Below are positions 22,514 to 32,689 of a stretch of DNA of 64,000 nt, piece by piece. Below the pieces are notes generated by a model. It saw nothing but the letters and a program-made list of their open reading frames with translations, was not told where the DNA came from and did not search any database. Made by a program: the position numbers and the translations under genes. This DNA is from Haemaphysalis longicornis (lineage: Eukaryota > Arthropoda > Arachnida > Ixodida > Ixodidae): the NCBI GenBank assembly GCA_013339765.2, contig CM023457.1, forward strand, positions 75,713,819 through 75,777,818, in the 5' to 3' direction. Numbering within the stretch: the stretch's first letter is position 1; every line of letters starts with the position of its first letter.

Positions 22514-24243
22514 AGGAGCCATGAAGAGAAAACAAAAGTTTATTTTATTCGAAAGATTATGTGTTTCATAGTACCCTAAGCGCTTTCTCGGAAGCAAATG
22601 ATGCTTTATTCACTGAGAAATAAGGCAATTTAGGCCAAAATTTTAAATCTCCCGCTAAATTGCACATTTCGTGACGTGAACAATGGCGGCATACGAGCCG
22701 GTCCATGAAACAGATACTTAGTATGTCGACTCCATATAGCACCCACACGCGGGAATCAAACAGGAACCGGAAATCGTGCCGAAACCGAGACGGCGGTCAT
22801 TTTAAAAATACTAGTAAAACCTAGCTGCACCCGCAGCCATAGTCATGGAATCGCCTGATCCGGAGAACAAAACTCTCGCCGAGAAGCTCGGGCTTGCATT
22901 TAACAACCTCACACCACTTCAACGCTGAATGCTTCTAAGTGCACGAGCGGCAGGAGTTGTGGGATCCGCGGATGGACCGGAAAGCGACAATTCCGCGATA
23001 GCCACAACAGACGAACGCCCAGCCGTCGGCACCGCTGCCTCGTCAGCCCCGTCGCGACGGACGAATACAGACTGGTACGTATGTGCCGTATTTTTATTAC
23101 GGTTAATAATAGTGCAATTTCAGTAGCAGTATCGCTTATGCCAGTTGACCAGTGTCGTGTATGGAAAGCCGTTCGCGCGAGCTCTCTGCTTCGACCAGAA
23201 AGATACGTGCGTCAATGCGCGGTGTGCACGGCATTTTTTCCCCCAAGGTCAGAGCGCTTTGACGGCGATTTAACGAAGTCGGCGACGAGCGCCAGCATGT
23301 CCCAGGAGTGAGCTAACGTAAGGGTCCCTGCCGTAATCACTTCGTCGGAAATGAAGCGGAGCACACTCGTACTTCCTTTAGCTCTCTTTCTCCTCCGTTT
23401 GCAAAGTTCACAAAACGTAGCCACTTGCTCTTCGCCGAGGTTCGTCGTTGGGCAGCACATGAAAGGAGGATCTCCTCACCGGCGGGGATGTCGCACTCCC
23501 TCGACGATTGCCCGTACTGCATGGGCATTTCAAAACGTAGCAACGAAATTTCATTGTAAAGTACTCGAACAAACTGAAGTTTTCAGTGGTTGTAAACTGG
23601 AAACGAGCTCCTAACAATAGCAGCAAGCCAACACCATTCCGAAACTGCGACGACTGTCACTATCTCGTCGCTGCTTGCTGTTCCTTACTCCCCTCGTTTC
23701 TATTTTTACCTTTGCTGGTTGGCGATATGACGGCAAACCTCCTGTGAAGGGATTACGATACCAAGCAAGGTCGCGGCTGTGCGTGCTGGGACGGTTCGTT
23801 GGCCCCGAAGAGCCTCGAACCCGAAAATTCGTCTGCGCGACGGTGGCGACGGCGAGATGTCGAGTTCGGCTGGCGGTGGTTTCGTACGCATTGGCGTACA
23901 CGCTTGCGTGTTTTTTTCGGAACTTCAACCGTTCACTCCACCGTTCATAGTGCCATAAAAGGAATGTGCAGTATGTTTAACGGGCATATAGCTCACTATG
24001 CAAACTGGTAAGCCCTGCCTAACTTGCGTTTGCTTTTGCCGGCCTCCGCTAATCGCAGAGCATTCTCGTGTGACATCATAGGTTCTGTTAAGGGAAATGA
24101 GCTGGTGGGTCGCATGGTCATTCCCTTTTTTCCTAATTATGTAGCCTATTTGAGCGAAGTTTGTGTTAAAAGTGGTGTCAGTATGGTTCTAACGAGGCAA
24201 TCTTTCGAATGAACCAAACTTGTGTTTTCTCTTCATGGCTCCT
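22514..24243. mobile_element. 1.7 kb TIR element with TTAA target duplication (Kolobok-like)
   Basis: The left end reads AGGAGCCATGAAGAGAAAAC and the right end, reversed, reads the same 20 bases. Similarity continues inward past TTCGAAAGATT, for more than 50 bp. TTAA sits directly outside both ends (22510-22513 and 24244-24247), a four-base target duplication. piggyBac and Kolobok both use TTAA; the ends here begin AGG, not CCC. The interior holds a possible THAP relic, and Kolobok transposases are known to carry THAP domains, so Kolobok-like is the favoured inference. Another interior frame starts at 22844 and is broken by TGA after about 27 codons. The copy is non-autonomous. Confidence 0.75.
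23337..23543 (-). pseudogene. Possible THAP-domain relic
   Basis: A 68-codon minus frame inside the TTAA element contains KWLRFVNF about 40 residues in and ELKEVRVCSASF near the end. THAP zinc fingers show W near the middle and a CS-HF signature; here the second His reads Ser. The first Cys pair is not cleanly placed, so this is a tentative identification from partial spacing. The TTAA-flanked context supports it because Kolobok transposases carry THAP. Confidence 0.25.
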
Positions 24244-24888
24244 TTAATAAGAAACTATCTTTTTGCCTAAGTGGTGTAAAGTACAACAAAGACGGAGTAA
24301 GTAAGGGAGCTGTGAGGGCAGTTCTTGGAGGTGGAAGGTGTTTTATGCGAACACAGAGAGTTGGAGTGCACGTCTTACCGTCGTATTCAGAGTGTATTGA
24401 CTAGCGTCACTAAATAAGCTACGCTTAAGAGTACCGCCACTTCGTGCACCCGGAAGCGTCTGGGGGCCATTTTGTTTCTGGCTTGCAGTGTTGCCATCTC
24501 TCCCAACGAAACCGCCGCCGGTTGTGACGGGCACAGTGTCACCGGCCGCTCCAGCATCCGCCCAGCAGAGTGCTCACTTCAGTTCAGTAAAACTTTATTG
24601 AGGTAGGGGAAGGGATTAAAGGGAGAAACTTGGGTGGAGTCCTCTTTCCAGGGCCCCAGAAGCTTGTGCCCCAGCCCAGGCCCTGTCGATCAGCTGGCGC
24701 TGGTCTTCCAAGGCCTTGCTGGCCAGAGTCGCCTCCCACGTTTCTAGTGAATTAGGTAAATTGTTCTCTGTTTGTCATATAACTGGGAAATTCTATATGG
24801 TGTGGAAAAGGGTGGGTTTTTCATTGCATTGATAACAGCCCTCACTAAATCTGTCTGGGAACATAAGCGCCAGGCTTGATTCGTGTGA

Positions 24889-25127
24889 ACCCGCCGCGGT
24901 GGCTCAGTGGCTAAGGCGTTGTGCTGCTGAGCACGAGGTCGCGGGTTCGATTCCCGGCCGCGGCGGCCGCTTTTCTGATGGAGGCGAAAAGCAAAAACGC
25001 CCGTGTGTACGAGATTTCCGGCGCACGATAAAGATCCTCCAGGTGGTCAAAATTAATCCGGAGCCCTCCACTACGGCGCCTCATCGCCTGCGTTGCGTCG
25101 GCGCGTTAAACCCCACAATCAAATCAA
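24889..25127 (+). mobile_element. Ruka-type tRNA-derived SINE, complete
   Basis: The head CCCGCCGCGGTGGCTCAGTG has a pol III A-box-like TGGCTCAGTGGC and the B box GGTTCGATTCC; a 9 bp acceptor-like stem (CCGCCGCGG with CCGCGGCGG) closes a tRNA-like head. The body continues with TTCTGATGGAGGCGAAAAGC and ends CCCCACAATCAAATCAA. A 13-base target duplication TTGATTCGTGTGA flanks it (24876-24888 and 25128-25140). It inserted within the LINE coding region. SINEs have no protein and rely on LINE enzymes; the AATC-type tail differs from poly(A). Confidence 0.93.
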
Positions 25128-25690
25128 TTGATTCGTGTGAGAATGTGCTAGTTTGTATTCTTCTCAGTGTTTGTGCATCGTGGGCGTTTAGTGCCATGTG
25201 AGGAGCGGGTAGCGTTCTCCTTTCAAGCTTTTTTCTTTTAAGACGTTCTCCGTAGGATTCGTATGGTGGAAGGGCGTAGGAGTGGTCCTCGTCGCTGCGG
25301 TTCGTAAGACTTCTCGCAAGCGAGTCAGCGCTCTCGTCTCCTTCCAAGCCTTCGTGCGCAGGGCACCATGTAATGTTGTGTACACGGTTCAGCTCCCTTA
25401 AAATGATATTTTTTGAGCCAATGGGTATTACTCCGGCATTGATGCTTTTGATGGCTCTTGTGGAGTCCGTGATGATGTTTAAGCTCCTGTCATTTGCTTC
25501 TCCCCATCTGATAGCCATCAGAACAACACTCGTTTCGGCTTCATCAGTGTCCTGTTTTCTAAGGGTGGCGTAGTCTATGTGGGGGCCTTTGAAGTCGACA
25601 ACTGCTGCAATATAAGAGCCGTGTGGCCCCTTACTTGCGTCAGTGTAGACAGTGTTTACATGATTTCCGAACCTTCTTTTTAGAAAATTT
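25128..25690 (-). pseudogene. LINE RNase H domain with all four acidic residues
   Basis: Minus-strand translation gives VNTVYTDASKGPHGSYIAAV (first Asp), then TDEAETSVVLMAI (Glu), NIITDSTRAIKSI (second Asp) and ITWCPAHEGLEGDESADSLA (His and last Asp), in one open frame from about 25690 to 25140. All four DEDD acidic positions of type I RNase H are kept. The downstream linker is cut by Ruka, whose 3' end adds the spurious final residues of the frame. After Ruka the frame resumes at lower coordinates with knuckle and tail codons, broken by stops. The domain is well preserved but the element is inactive. Confidence 0.85.
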
Positions 25691-26108
25691 GTTCTTGCTT
25701 GGCCTCCCCATCTACACAGCTAATCGAAAGCTGTACTATCTCGGAGTGTGCAACACTTTCGAACTTTCTTCTTAGAACTTTCTTCTTAGAAAATTTGTTC
25801 TTGCTCTGCCTCCCCATCTACACAGCTAATCAAAAGCTGCACGATCTGGGAGTGTGCAACACTTTCGAAGAAATAAGGGATGCAGAGCTCGCAAACCAAA
25901 AAGAACGTCTACTCAAAACTCGCACAGGCCGAGCAATCCTATCCGACATTGGCTCTCCTGCAGAAAAAGAATTCTTGAATAGAACGTGATACAAGTATCC
26001 CACCAGACCAAAGGAAGGGAATAAAAACCCTACCTATACTCAAACACATGGACAAAACCTTCAACAAGGAAAGGAGAATAGCAGAGTGTGAGAAAGAGGA
26101 GGGGGGCC
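25684..26108 (+). pseudogene. Inverted LINE segment upstream of RNase H
   Basis: Plus-strand frames read KLHDLGVCNTFEEIRDAELA and KERLLKTRTGRAIL, then after a shift LPILKHMDKTFNKERRIAEC. In tick I-like LINEs a LG+HNT-EE--AQL segment followed by TGR-(I/L)L, then P+NM-(x)n-GRR-AR, lies between RT thumb and RNase H. It is in the opposite orientation to the RNase H beside it. An 85 bp part occurs twice (25681-25765, 25787-25871), a local duplication of period 106. Confidence 0.7.
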
Positions 26109-26244
26109 CAGAAACAAAATGGCTGCGCCCATATGCAAACAAATATCACGTGGTGCCTACTGACCAATAAAAATCCTGGCGGCACATAACAACGAGAGAA
26201 AAAAGCGCCGATACTCTAAAAGCTTTTTTTTTTAGTGACGCTAG

Positions 26245-27159
26245 TACGACTACGCCGCTTTGCTGGGCACACAGACCGCTGCATGGAATTTTATAGTTGG
26301 GGTGGAAATCTTCCGCTGAAAGAGGGATTGCCCTGATTCCAAGGGCGAGCTTTGTTCCAGGATGTTGGAGCACTGCAGCCATTGAATGGGCTGTGTCGCG
26401 GGCATCGAGGCTTGCAGAATGACTCACACAGGTAGCGACTATTCGTTCCTTTCTTGTTTGTGTATTTAGGCCCGCCCGGGAATGAACTCCTGGCATGAAG
26501 GTTCGCGGGGCGTATCTTCTGGGTAAACCTCTTCGATTTAAGGTGACGATCGCTTGCAAGACGGCACCGTGTTGGAAAAGGGAGCTTTTAGTTAGCGGCA
26601 CATTGGATCACGGTTACGAGCTAACCACCAAAGAAGAATAAAAAGTTATGTCCAAATGCGCGGTAGTTTGACAGAACGATGGCACCTGAATAATGCCGTG
26701 CCGACTAACTTCTCTGCTTATTGCTACGGCTGTCTGTAGGGTTCAATTTATGAGACAGATAATCTCTAATTTTACAACTGTTAGAATTACTCAACGGCGT
26801 GGTAGATTCACTGACTACTTATTGAGAAATCAGCATTTATTTTTCGGTGGATTTCTTCATTAATTTATGAAGTAACTAGAAATATTAGTTCGGAATGTCT
26901 GAAATGGCGCAAGGGGCGCATTTAAGGCCTTGGAGCAGTAATAACACGCAACGCGTTTTCGTGGCCCTACTAGCGCTGTAATTTGGAGCCATGCCTGCAA
27001 AAGGTATTCCAGCTCAGTAACGTAAATATTAGGGGTTAGTATAACTGGTGAAAACGGCAGAATAACACGTGCAAAGTCAGTTTTATTTGTACAAATTTTG
27101 CGTTCAGCGACTCCGACCACCCAAGTGAAGCATCCAAGCAGTGGCCTGACAAACCGCAA
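26245..27159. other. Unassigned sequence
   Basis: A minus-strand frame of 151 codons (26601-26146) overlaps the right end of the TIR element and shows no known domain. Nothing else recognised. Confidence 0.45.
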
Positions 27160-28651
27160 CACCTCCCTCCTCTCTCTTTTATTTTTCTAGTTTTGCGACA
27201 CCACTTATTATTCGCAGTCGAGCACCTTCTCAGCGTCGTCCCCAACTCGAGACCTGCAGCGTCCCGCCTTTTTCTCACCTTAGCCTCCGTCAACATTGGG
27301 GTCAGTGCAAACAACCCTCGGCTCGCGAAATCATGTAAACCGACCGCGGGCCGCCCGTATTGCTGCCGACGGCGCAACTTCAACACGAAGTACGCGGAGA
27401 ACTTCCCCGCAACGAAAACACAAATAAGGTACGAGAGAGAAATAGAGGGAGAGAGGGGGGAGGGAAAGAGCGAGAGAAAAGCCACCCAAGACTAACAGAG
27501 AAGTCAAGCAAAACTCCGGTGTATTGCTAGGAAGGCCTGCCTAACGGGAGTAAACGAACAACAGAAACACCCACAACGTCGAAAGGGAGAAAAATAAAAA
27601 GATATCCGGGACGGGATTAAGCGCGCTGCGGTAAGAAATTAGCCGCACTGTTTAGTCAAAGAACACGCGGTGGGATGGCGCGAATATTCAAATGCGGGCC
27701 CCGCGCAAATAAACGAACGCGGCTAACGAGCGGTTATAACTCAACCCGAGGCCGACTCGCAGAAAAAAACAAAAGTTCGGAGTCGCGGGGAACGAAGAGC
27801 GGTTGACCGAAACAGCAGAAGGGAACTAATGGAAACGCGTCATAACGCTCGACCGCACACACCACGCGACAATGTCGAGATAAAAAAAAAAAAAAAAAAA
27901 CAAGACCGCGCATCTTTCGGCGAAGCGAACGTGAGAAAAAAACAAGAGTGGCTAACCGAGCGAGCAGACAGTTATGCGACACGGGACGACTCAGAGTGCG
28001 GGATAAAACTCGGCGACAAGCACGGCGTTTATAAAAACGTCCGATAAACGCGCCCGCCGTTACACATGCGAAGCAGCGTTGACGAAACGCCTAAGGTCTA
28101 CAAAAGCGCGCAGGCCTGGAAGGGAAGCCTGGCCGAGACAAAAGAGCCTAACGGAAAGAAAAAAAAAACGAAAGAAAGTGCAAGTAGCAGATGCGTCAGG
28201 AAACAAAAACACAAACACAAACGTCGGGGAGCAGAACCAAAATTCCGGCTTGCGCGGACGTTGAAGGCAGAGACTAAAGCGCCCTTTTCTGCCGCATCTA
28301 CGTTCTCCACCGAAACAGAGCTGAATCAAAAGAGCAAAAAAGAGCGCGAGAGAAAGGGGGAGAGAGAAAGAGAGAGAAGCGGAAAGCATCAACACCGTAG
28401 GGTTGGGAGGATAGGACGTTTGATTAACGGCGTCTCAACGCGGTCGACTCCGCTCGCTATCTGTTTATACTTGCTCTCCTGTCCTGGTTCTGCCGCGTTT
28501 GTATGTGCGCGCGTGCGTGAAGGAGGCGGTTGGGAGGAGATCCGCTTAGAAGCCGACATTCTGTCTTTCTTTTTTCCTCTATTAGGTAAACATTTCGTTG
28601 AGATAGTAAAAGACGGTGGGAGGAAACAGAGAGAGCGGAAATGCCTAAACC

Positions 28652-28704
<53 letters not shown>

Positions 28705-29230
28705 TTTGGGCACCATTCCCCGTGTCCACCGGTCCGAAGGTTGGGAAGGGAGGATTGGACTTAGAAAAGGCTCTAAAACAGGTGAATAAAAATTCGCCCG
28801 GCGTATCGTTTGGCGAAACATTCTCGCGAAAAATGGAAAAGGAAAGAAATGCCGTTCACCTCCGGGATATTCTTTTTGCGTCCGTGTTTCCTCGAGTCTC
28901 CGGCGGCCGAAAGCGAGGTATGTGTACTAGTAAAGGAAATAAAAAGTCCAAGAATAAGGCGAGGGAGGGGGCGGCCATAGAGAACGTAGATTGGCTTTTG
29001 ATTCCTCGCTCGACCAGGCGTGAAGAGCTGAAATTGAAGCGAACGCTGTTCTTCTCCGGCCTTCCTTCGCGTGATTTGTGGGGTGACGCATCGTTTCTTG
29101 AATGAGAGCCGCTGAATCGGAAGTCGCTACACCTCCGCGCGCCTTTTTTTTTTCTTCCGGCAGACACGGAAGAAACGCAAAGTTGAAAGAAAAACTCCGC
29201 CGTGTTGGACATTGCGGCGACAAGATTGTG
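27160..29230. other. Purine-rich unassigned block with open frames
   Basis: The plus strand is unusually A/G-rich with GAGAGA, AAAGAAA and AAAAAA runs, including a 20-A tract near 27881-27900. Frames of 232 codons (28066-28764) and 154 codons (28641-29105) are long by local standards but dominated by Lys, Arg, Glu and by the GA repeat they cross, so they are probably fortuitous. A long 5' UTR or a decayed A/G-rich repeat are the main alternatives. No splice pattern can be defended. Confidence 0.4.
28659..28699. repeat. (GA)n microsatellite
   Basis: About 20 GA units with no LINE-like sequence beside them, unlike the GA/CT tracts at 4.3, 6.3 and 56.2 kb. Confidence 0.95.
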
Positions 29231-29636
29231 TCCCGTTAAAATTTATGACGCGGACGTCCGCAAGGGGCCGAACCTCATTTCCAGCTGTCGTTGAAACGAA
29301 AAGGTCAAGCTGCGCGGGCCAATGCGCCCGAGTGACGTGTACAGTTCGAAAATCGTGCGCCCAGCTGGAATCCCTTCCACCCTGCGTGTAACGTCTTGCG
29401 TGTACAGAAACGCGATTTGAGGACAGGAACGAGTGCAGAGTGGTTATTAAGCAAGGGGATTAAAGCAACTGTGCTGTTTTCTGCACGTTATCAAGACTAG
29501 CGAAGCTGTATCTATGGATAACTACGCTTAGTTATGTAAGGTACTTCCTATTAGGGGTGAAGCCTCTTAGGGGCTGGGGCTGTTGGAGTTGCCTGTCGTC
29601 GTCGTAATCGTCGTCTCATGTAGTCACGGTACTAAA

Positions 29637-29800
29637 ACACCGGGAAACTCATTTACGCTTCGCGCCCGAACGTAACGCGTGTTAATAAGCCCCGGGACAC
29701 TCGTTTACGCCTCGCGCTGGAGCGCTTCGTAACGTGTACAAGCAAAACACTGGGACACCTGTTTAAGCCTCACGCTACGGAGCTTCGTGCTTCAAAGACA
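29637..29800. repeat. Three-unit minisatellite, period about 55 bp
   Basis: Units starting near 29637, 29689 and 29746 each contain a CGGGA(A/C)ACTC-type start, a TTTACGC(C/T)TCGCGC core (TTTAAGCCTCACGC in the last) and a CTTCGT- or CGTAACGCGT-type end. Divergence between units is high, so it is old. Confidence 0.6.
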
Positions 29801-30361
29801 AGAGACTTTTACTGAAAAGCTGTATACCTGTGCCCCCAAACGGTTTCATCCCCGTTGGCAAAAAGCCAAGGCGCCAAGAATACGCTTATACACTGCATGC
29901 TTTGCCCCTCCCCAGATTTCACGTTAGTAGAGATGGCCCGGGATTTTATACACATTCCTTCCTTAAAATTAACTTTAAATTAATTCTCATGTAATTTGTT
30001 TCGGGATTGTTTCAATAAAACAAGATAGCTGTTTTCTGTAATCATACTCCCTTCCAGAGATGGCCGTGCATTGGAAAGCAGACGGGGATTCTGTAACTTA
30101 TACCACTGCACGGTAAACTAAGTAATAACGACGACTGAATAAAATATGCGTTAATGACACAGCCATCTTAGCGGCCAATTTCAGTTTTTTTTCTCACTTC
30201 AGTATATCGATATTATAGTGAAAGCTGCAGAGCATTTTACGTTACCTCGATAGCGACCGCGTGCGATTCGTTGTTGACGCGTCCGGATAGACGCCCGCAA
30301 TTTTGACCGACACCTACCGCAAGACAGCTTTGCTAGGAAATGTACGAGGTCACTTACGCAT
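29801..30361. other. Unassigned A/T-rich sequence
   Basis: Nothing recognised beyond short, similar AGAGATGGCC words near 29931 and 30056. Confidence 0.5.
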
Positions 30362-30363
30362 TA

Positions 30364-31192
30364 CAGTCAAACCCGGCTATAACGAACCCGGATAGAGCGA
30401 ATTATGCTATATATCGAACAAAAATAATTCAGTTACGGAAATACACGGGAAACATATCCCTTACAACGAAGTTCACATCCGATATATCGAACTCTGGGCG
30501 CCTAGAATGGCCGCCGAAATGCATGATCTCGAGCGGCGATTGAGACGTGGATTGGCCGCGACCACGGAGCAAGAGCCGCGACTGAGACATTGCGCATCGC
30601 ACGGAGCGACGTGACACCTAATACTTTCCGCAACTGTTTCCGATGCGCGGGACTCGCGACGGAACCCGCCCCGTCAGCGAGTCTGGACAAAGACAGCAGC
30701 ATCGGTGAACGGTGTGAAGAGCTCGCCAACGTTCCCGATGATGTCGCGAGTGAAATGCGTCCGACGCTTATAATAAAGCGCTTTCGGCAGTCGATGTGAT
30801 CCGCCATGCTTCTTAGATTTTTGAGGACGCGGACTCAAACTGGTGCAAACAATAATTCTTGTAGAGAATGCTATGCTAGTTGAAGCCGCCAAAACGAAAT
30901 TGAAAACAAAAATCACCGTTTTTTTTTTTGCAACGTGGGCCGTTAAGGCGGAAAGTAGCTTTATTACTTGCAATAAATGGATTATTTTGGTATGGTAATG
31001 GCTACTGTACTGTGTTCGTTTCTGCATACGCATACGCATATGGCGGAGTTGGGGAGGGGGCGGGGGGGGCTCTCGCGGATTTCAAATTCGTAACAACAAG
31101 CTCGTTATAGGCGGGTTCGGATATATCGAACTATTGGATATATCGAACTAATCGCGGTGCATATTGCAGTTCGCTATAAACGGGTTTGACTG
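30364..31192. mobile_element. Pogo/Tigger-like element with transposase relic
   Basis: The left end reads CAGTCAAACCCGGCTATAAC after TA and the right end, reversed, reads CAGTCAAACCCGTTTATAGC followed by TA, giving a TA target duplication. Subterminal copies of ATATATCGAA occur on both sides. The 829 bp length is far below an autonomous Tigger, and the interior keeps only the C-terminal end of a DDE transposase, so it is an internally deleted copy moved in trans. Confidence 0.85.
30590..30799 (+). pseudogene. Tigger/CENP-B-type transposase C-terminal relic
   Basis: A 69-codon frame begins MRIARSDVTPNTFRNCFRCA and continues GLATEPAP. Tigger and pogo transposases, and domesticated relatives, end with a W--V-P-TI-NCF--AGF segment shortly after the DDE core; the V-P-T-NCF--AG pattern is preserved here with Trp lost. 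The frame then becomes acidic and ends before the right TIR. No DDE core or HTH precedes it. The position inside Tigger-type TIRs supports the call. Confidence 0.6.
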
Positions 31193-31391
31193 TACTTATG
31201 ATGTAGTGATTACGAAGGCATCGGTGTCTGATTGGCGAAAGTGTCCGCTTATTTTATACCACCTTTTTTTTTCATTTCGTCTTTTTTTTCGTCTGCTCTC
31301 GGTTACTATCAGTCAGCAAACAGCCGGGTTCGCAAAACCACGCAAAGATGACATTAGGCGGGAGCGTACTGTGATACTCGCCTAATTGCTC

Positions 31392-31631
31392 ATTGATTGA
31401 TTGTAGGGTTTGACGCGCCGACGCAACGCAGGCGATGAGGCGCGCCGTAGTGGAGGGCTCTGGAGTAATTTTGACCACCTGGGGACCATTAACGTGAGCC
31501 GAAATCTCGTACGCACGCGCGTTATTGCTTTCCGCCTCCACCAGAAAAGCGGCCGCCGAGGCCGGGAGTCGAACCCGCGTCCTCGTGCTCAGCAGCGCAA
31601 CGCCTTAGCCACTGAACCAACCGCGGCGGGT
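31392..31631 (-). mobile_element. Ruka-type SINE, minus strand, complete
   Basis: The tail (ATTGATTGATTGTAGGGTTT) is at low coordinates and the tRNA-like head (B box as GGTTCGACTCC) at high coordinates. An 11-base target duplication CCTAATTGCTC / CCTGATTGCTC flanks it (31381-31391, 31632-31642), one mismatch. The A-box region reads GGTTCAGTGGCTAAGG on the element strand. Confidence 0.92.
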
Positions 31632-31642
31632 CCTGATTGCTC

Positions 31643-32300
31643 CTCGTGTATTCATTTGGTACATGTGTCTGATACCCATGCTACTTGGCAGTGGAGTCCG
31701 TAGCCTTTGAAACACTCAATGAAGTTGCAATCGTCGGTTATATGGGCAGGTGACTCTACAGCCTTTCCTGTGCTCCGCGTAAAAAGTGTAAATGGTGTTT
31801 GACTTTACAGACTGAGTCTGCAATTTTTCAGAATGCACGTGCAGCACGGGTAGAGGTGTACTACAACCTTTGGTGTTGCTGTATCTTGTTTATCCGAGTG
31901 TAAACGTCCCCAACAGCATCATTTTGCCAGATGTGTGTCTGCTATCAGCGCCATCGCTGCAACCAGCGTGCATCGAACGGCAAACGGGTAAAGAGCCGAA
32001 TGTCGCCTATCGCCGCCAGCAGGAGCGCATGCGTGGTCTGCTCCCTCCGGCTGCAACAGGTGCAGCTACACGGCGCTTCGTTGCGGTCCGACCAGAGACC
32101 TCATCTTCTGGTTACTTCCAACGGCACTGTGAACGCGTATTTCACGACTTTCGGGTCCGAATTTGGCTTCCTCTCAAGCACGACGGGCTTTATAAGTGCC
32201 TGGTGAAGCACCGAGTGTATGTCTCTAAGCTGAGCACCTCCGCTATACGAACTGATGGCGTTGTTTTTCAGAGACAGGCGCAAGAAACGCTAACGTAGCT
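31643..32300 (+). other. Unassigned sequence with a 142-codon frame
   Basis: A plus frame at 31870-32298 is open for 142 codons, rich in Arg and Pro, with no domain I recognise. It lies between a SINE and an LTR-like sequence and may be retroelement-derived or fortuitous. Confidence 0.35.
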
Positions 32301-32570
32301 GTGGCAGTTTTCCCGGCTGCGATTAATGTTAACCTAATCCGCATGATATCCAGTGGGATGACCACCCGACGGCCCGGACCGTGGGATCCCGCGTGAATGG
32401 TGACGCGGGCCTGGATCGCCAGCCTGGCTCAGGGTATAAAGCCCCCCCACCGGGCAGGCGACTGACATTTGCACCTAACTTCGGTCAGTAAAGGTTTATT
32501 CATCGTCATCGCATCTTCTTCGCGTGGCATAACTCTCCGCTTGGCATTCGAAAACGGTGACTGTCAGGTG
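32301..32570 (+). mobile_element. LTR-like sequence with TATA box
   Basis: A TATAAA (32435-32440) is followed about 50 bp later by AGTAAAGGTTTATTCATCG, then a stretch ending GGTGACTGTCA and a TGGTGCGCTCCTGG that could be a tRNA primer-binding site. This order (TATA, polyadenylation-like region, TGG primer site) is what the 3' half of a 5' LTR looks like. No partner LTR, no gag/pol and no target duplication were found, and boundaries are guesses. Confidence 0.3.
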
Positions 32571-32689
32571 GTGCGCTCCTGGTACGGCTAAGCTATTGTA
32601 CGCACTTTTAAGCCCTGGATATTTAGCTCTATCCTTATAACAGCATACGGCTTAAAGCTTTTTTTTAAGTGCGATGCACTTTTAAGCGA

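Larger units (their letters stand above)
24583..26108 (-). mobile_element. I-like LINE with inverted 5' part (twin-priming type)
   Basis: On the minus strand, about 25683 down to 24583 holds RNase H, a degenerate zinc knuckle (CYQCNEKPTLFH), a C-terminal tail and AATAAA (plus 24594-24599). The part that should precede RNase H instead lies at 25684-26108 on the plus strand. L1-type twin priming yields exactly this head-inverted arrangement. Ruka interrupts it at 24889-25127. It sits inside the TIR element at 24401-26244. Endonuclease and RT are missing. Confidence 0.75.
24401..26244. mobile_element. TIR element of the CTAGTGTCACTA family, split by a LINE
   Basis: The left end reads CTAGCGTCACTAAATAAGCT and the right end, reversed, reads CTAGCGTCACTA followed by an A-rich stretch and AGAGTATCGGCGCT. 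The subterminal CAAATATCACGTG near the right end and GGCCATTTTG near the left match the element at 19129. Removing the LINE (about 24583-26108) leaves about 320 bp, shorter than the 520 bp relative, so internal sequence was lost or differs. It is the oldest layer of a three-level nest. Confidence 0.7.

Noticed and set aside
24889..24965. tRNA gene candidate (A and B boxes with an acceptor-like stem)
   Set aside because: It is the head of a Ruka SINE followed by SINE body and flanked by a target duplication; the same applies to the other seven copies.
28066..28764. 232-codon basic frame
   Set aside because: Low complexity Lys/Arg/Glu in a purine-rich block ending in a GA microsatellite; no homology recognised.
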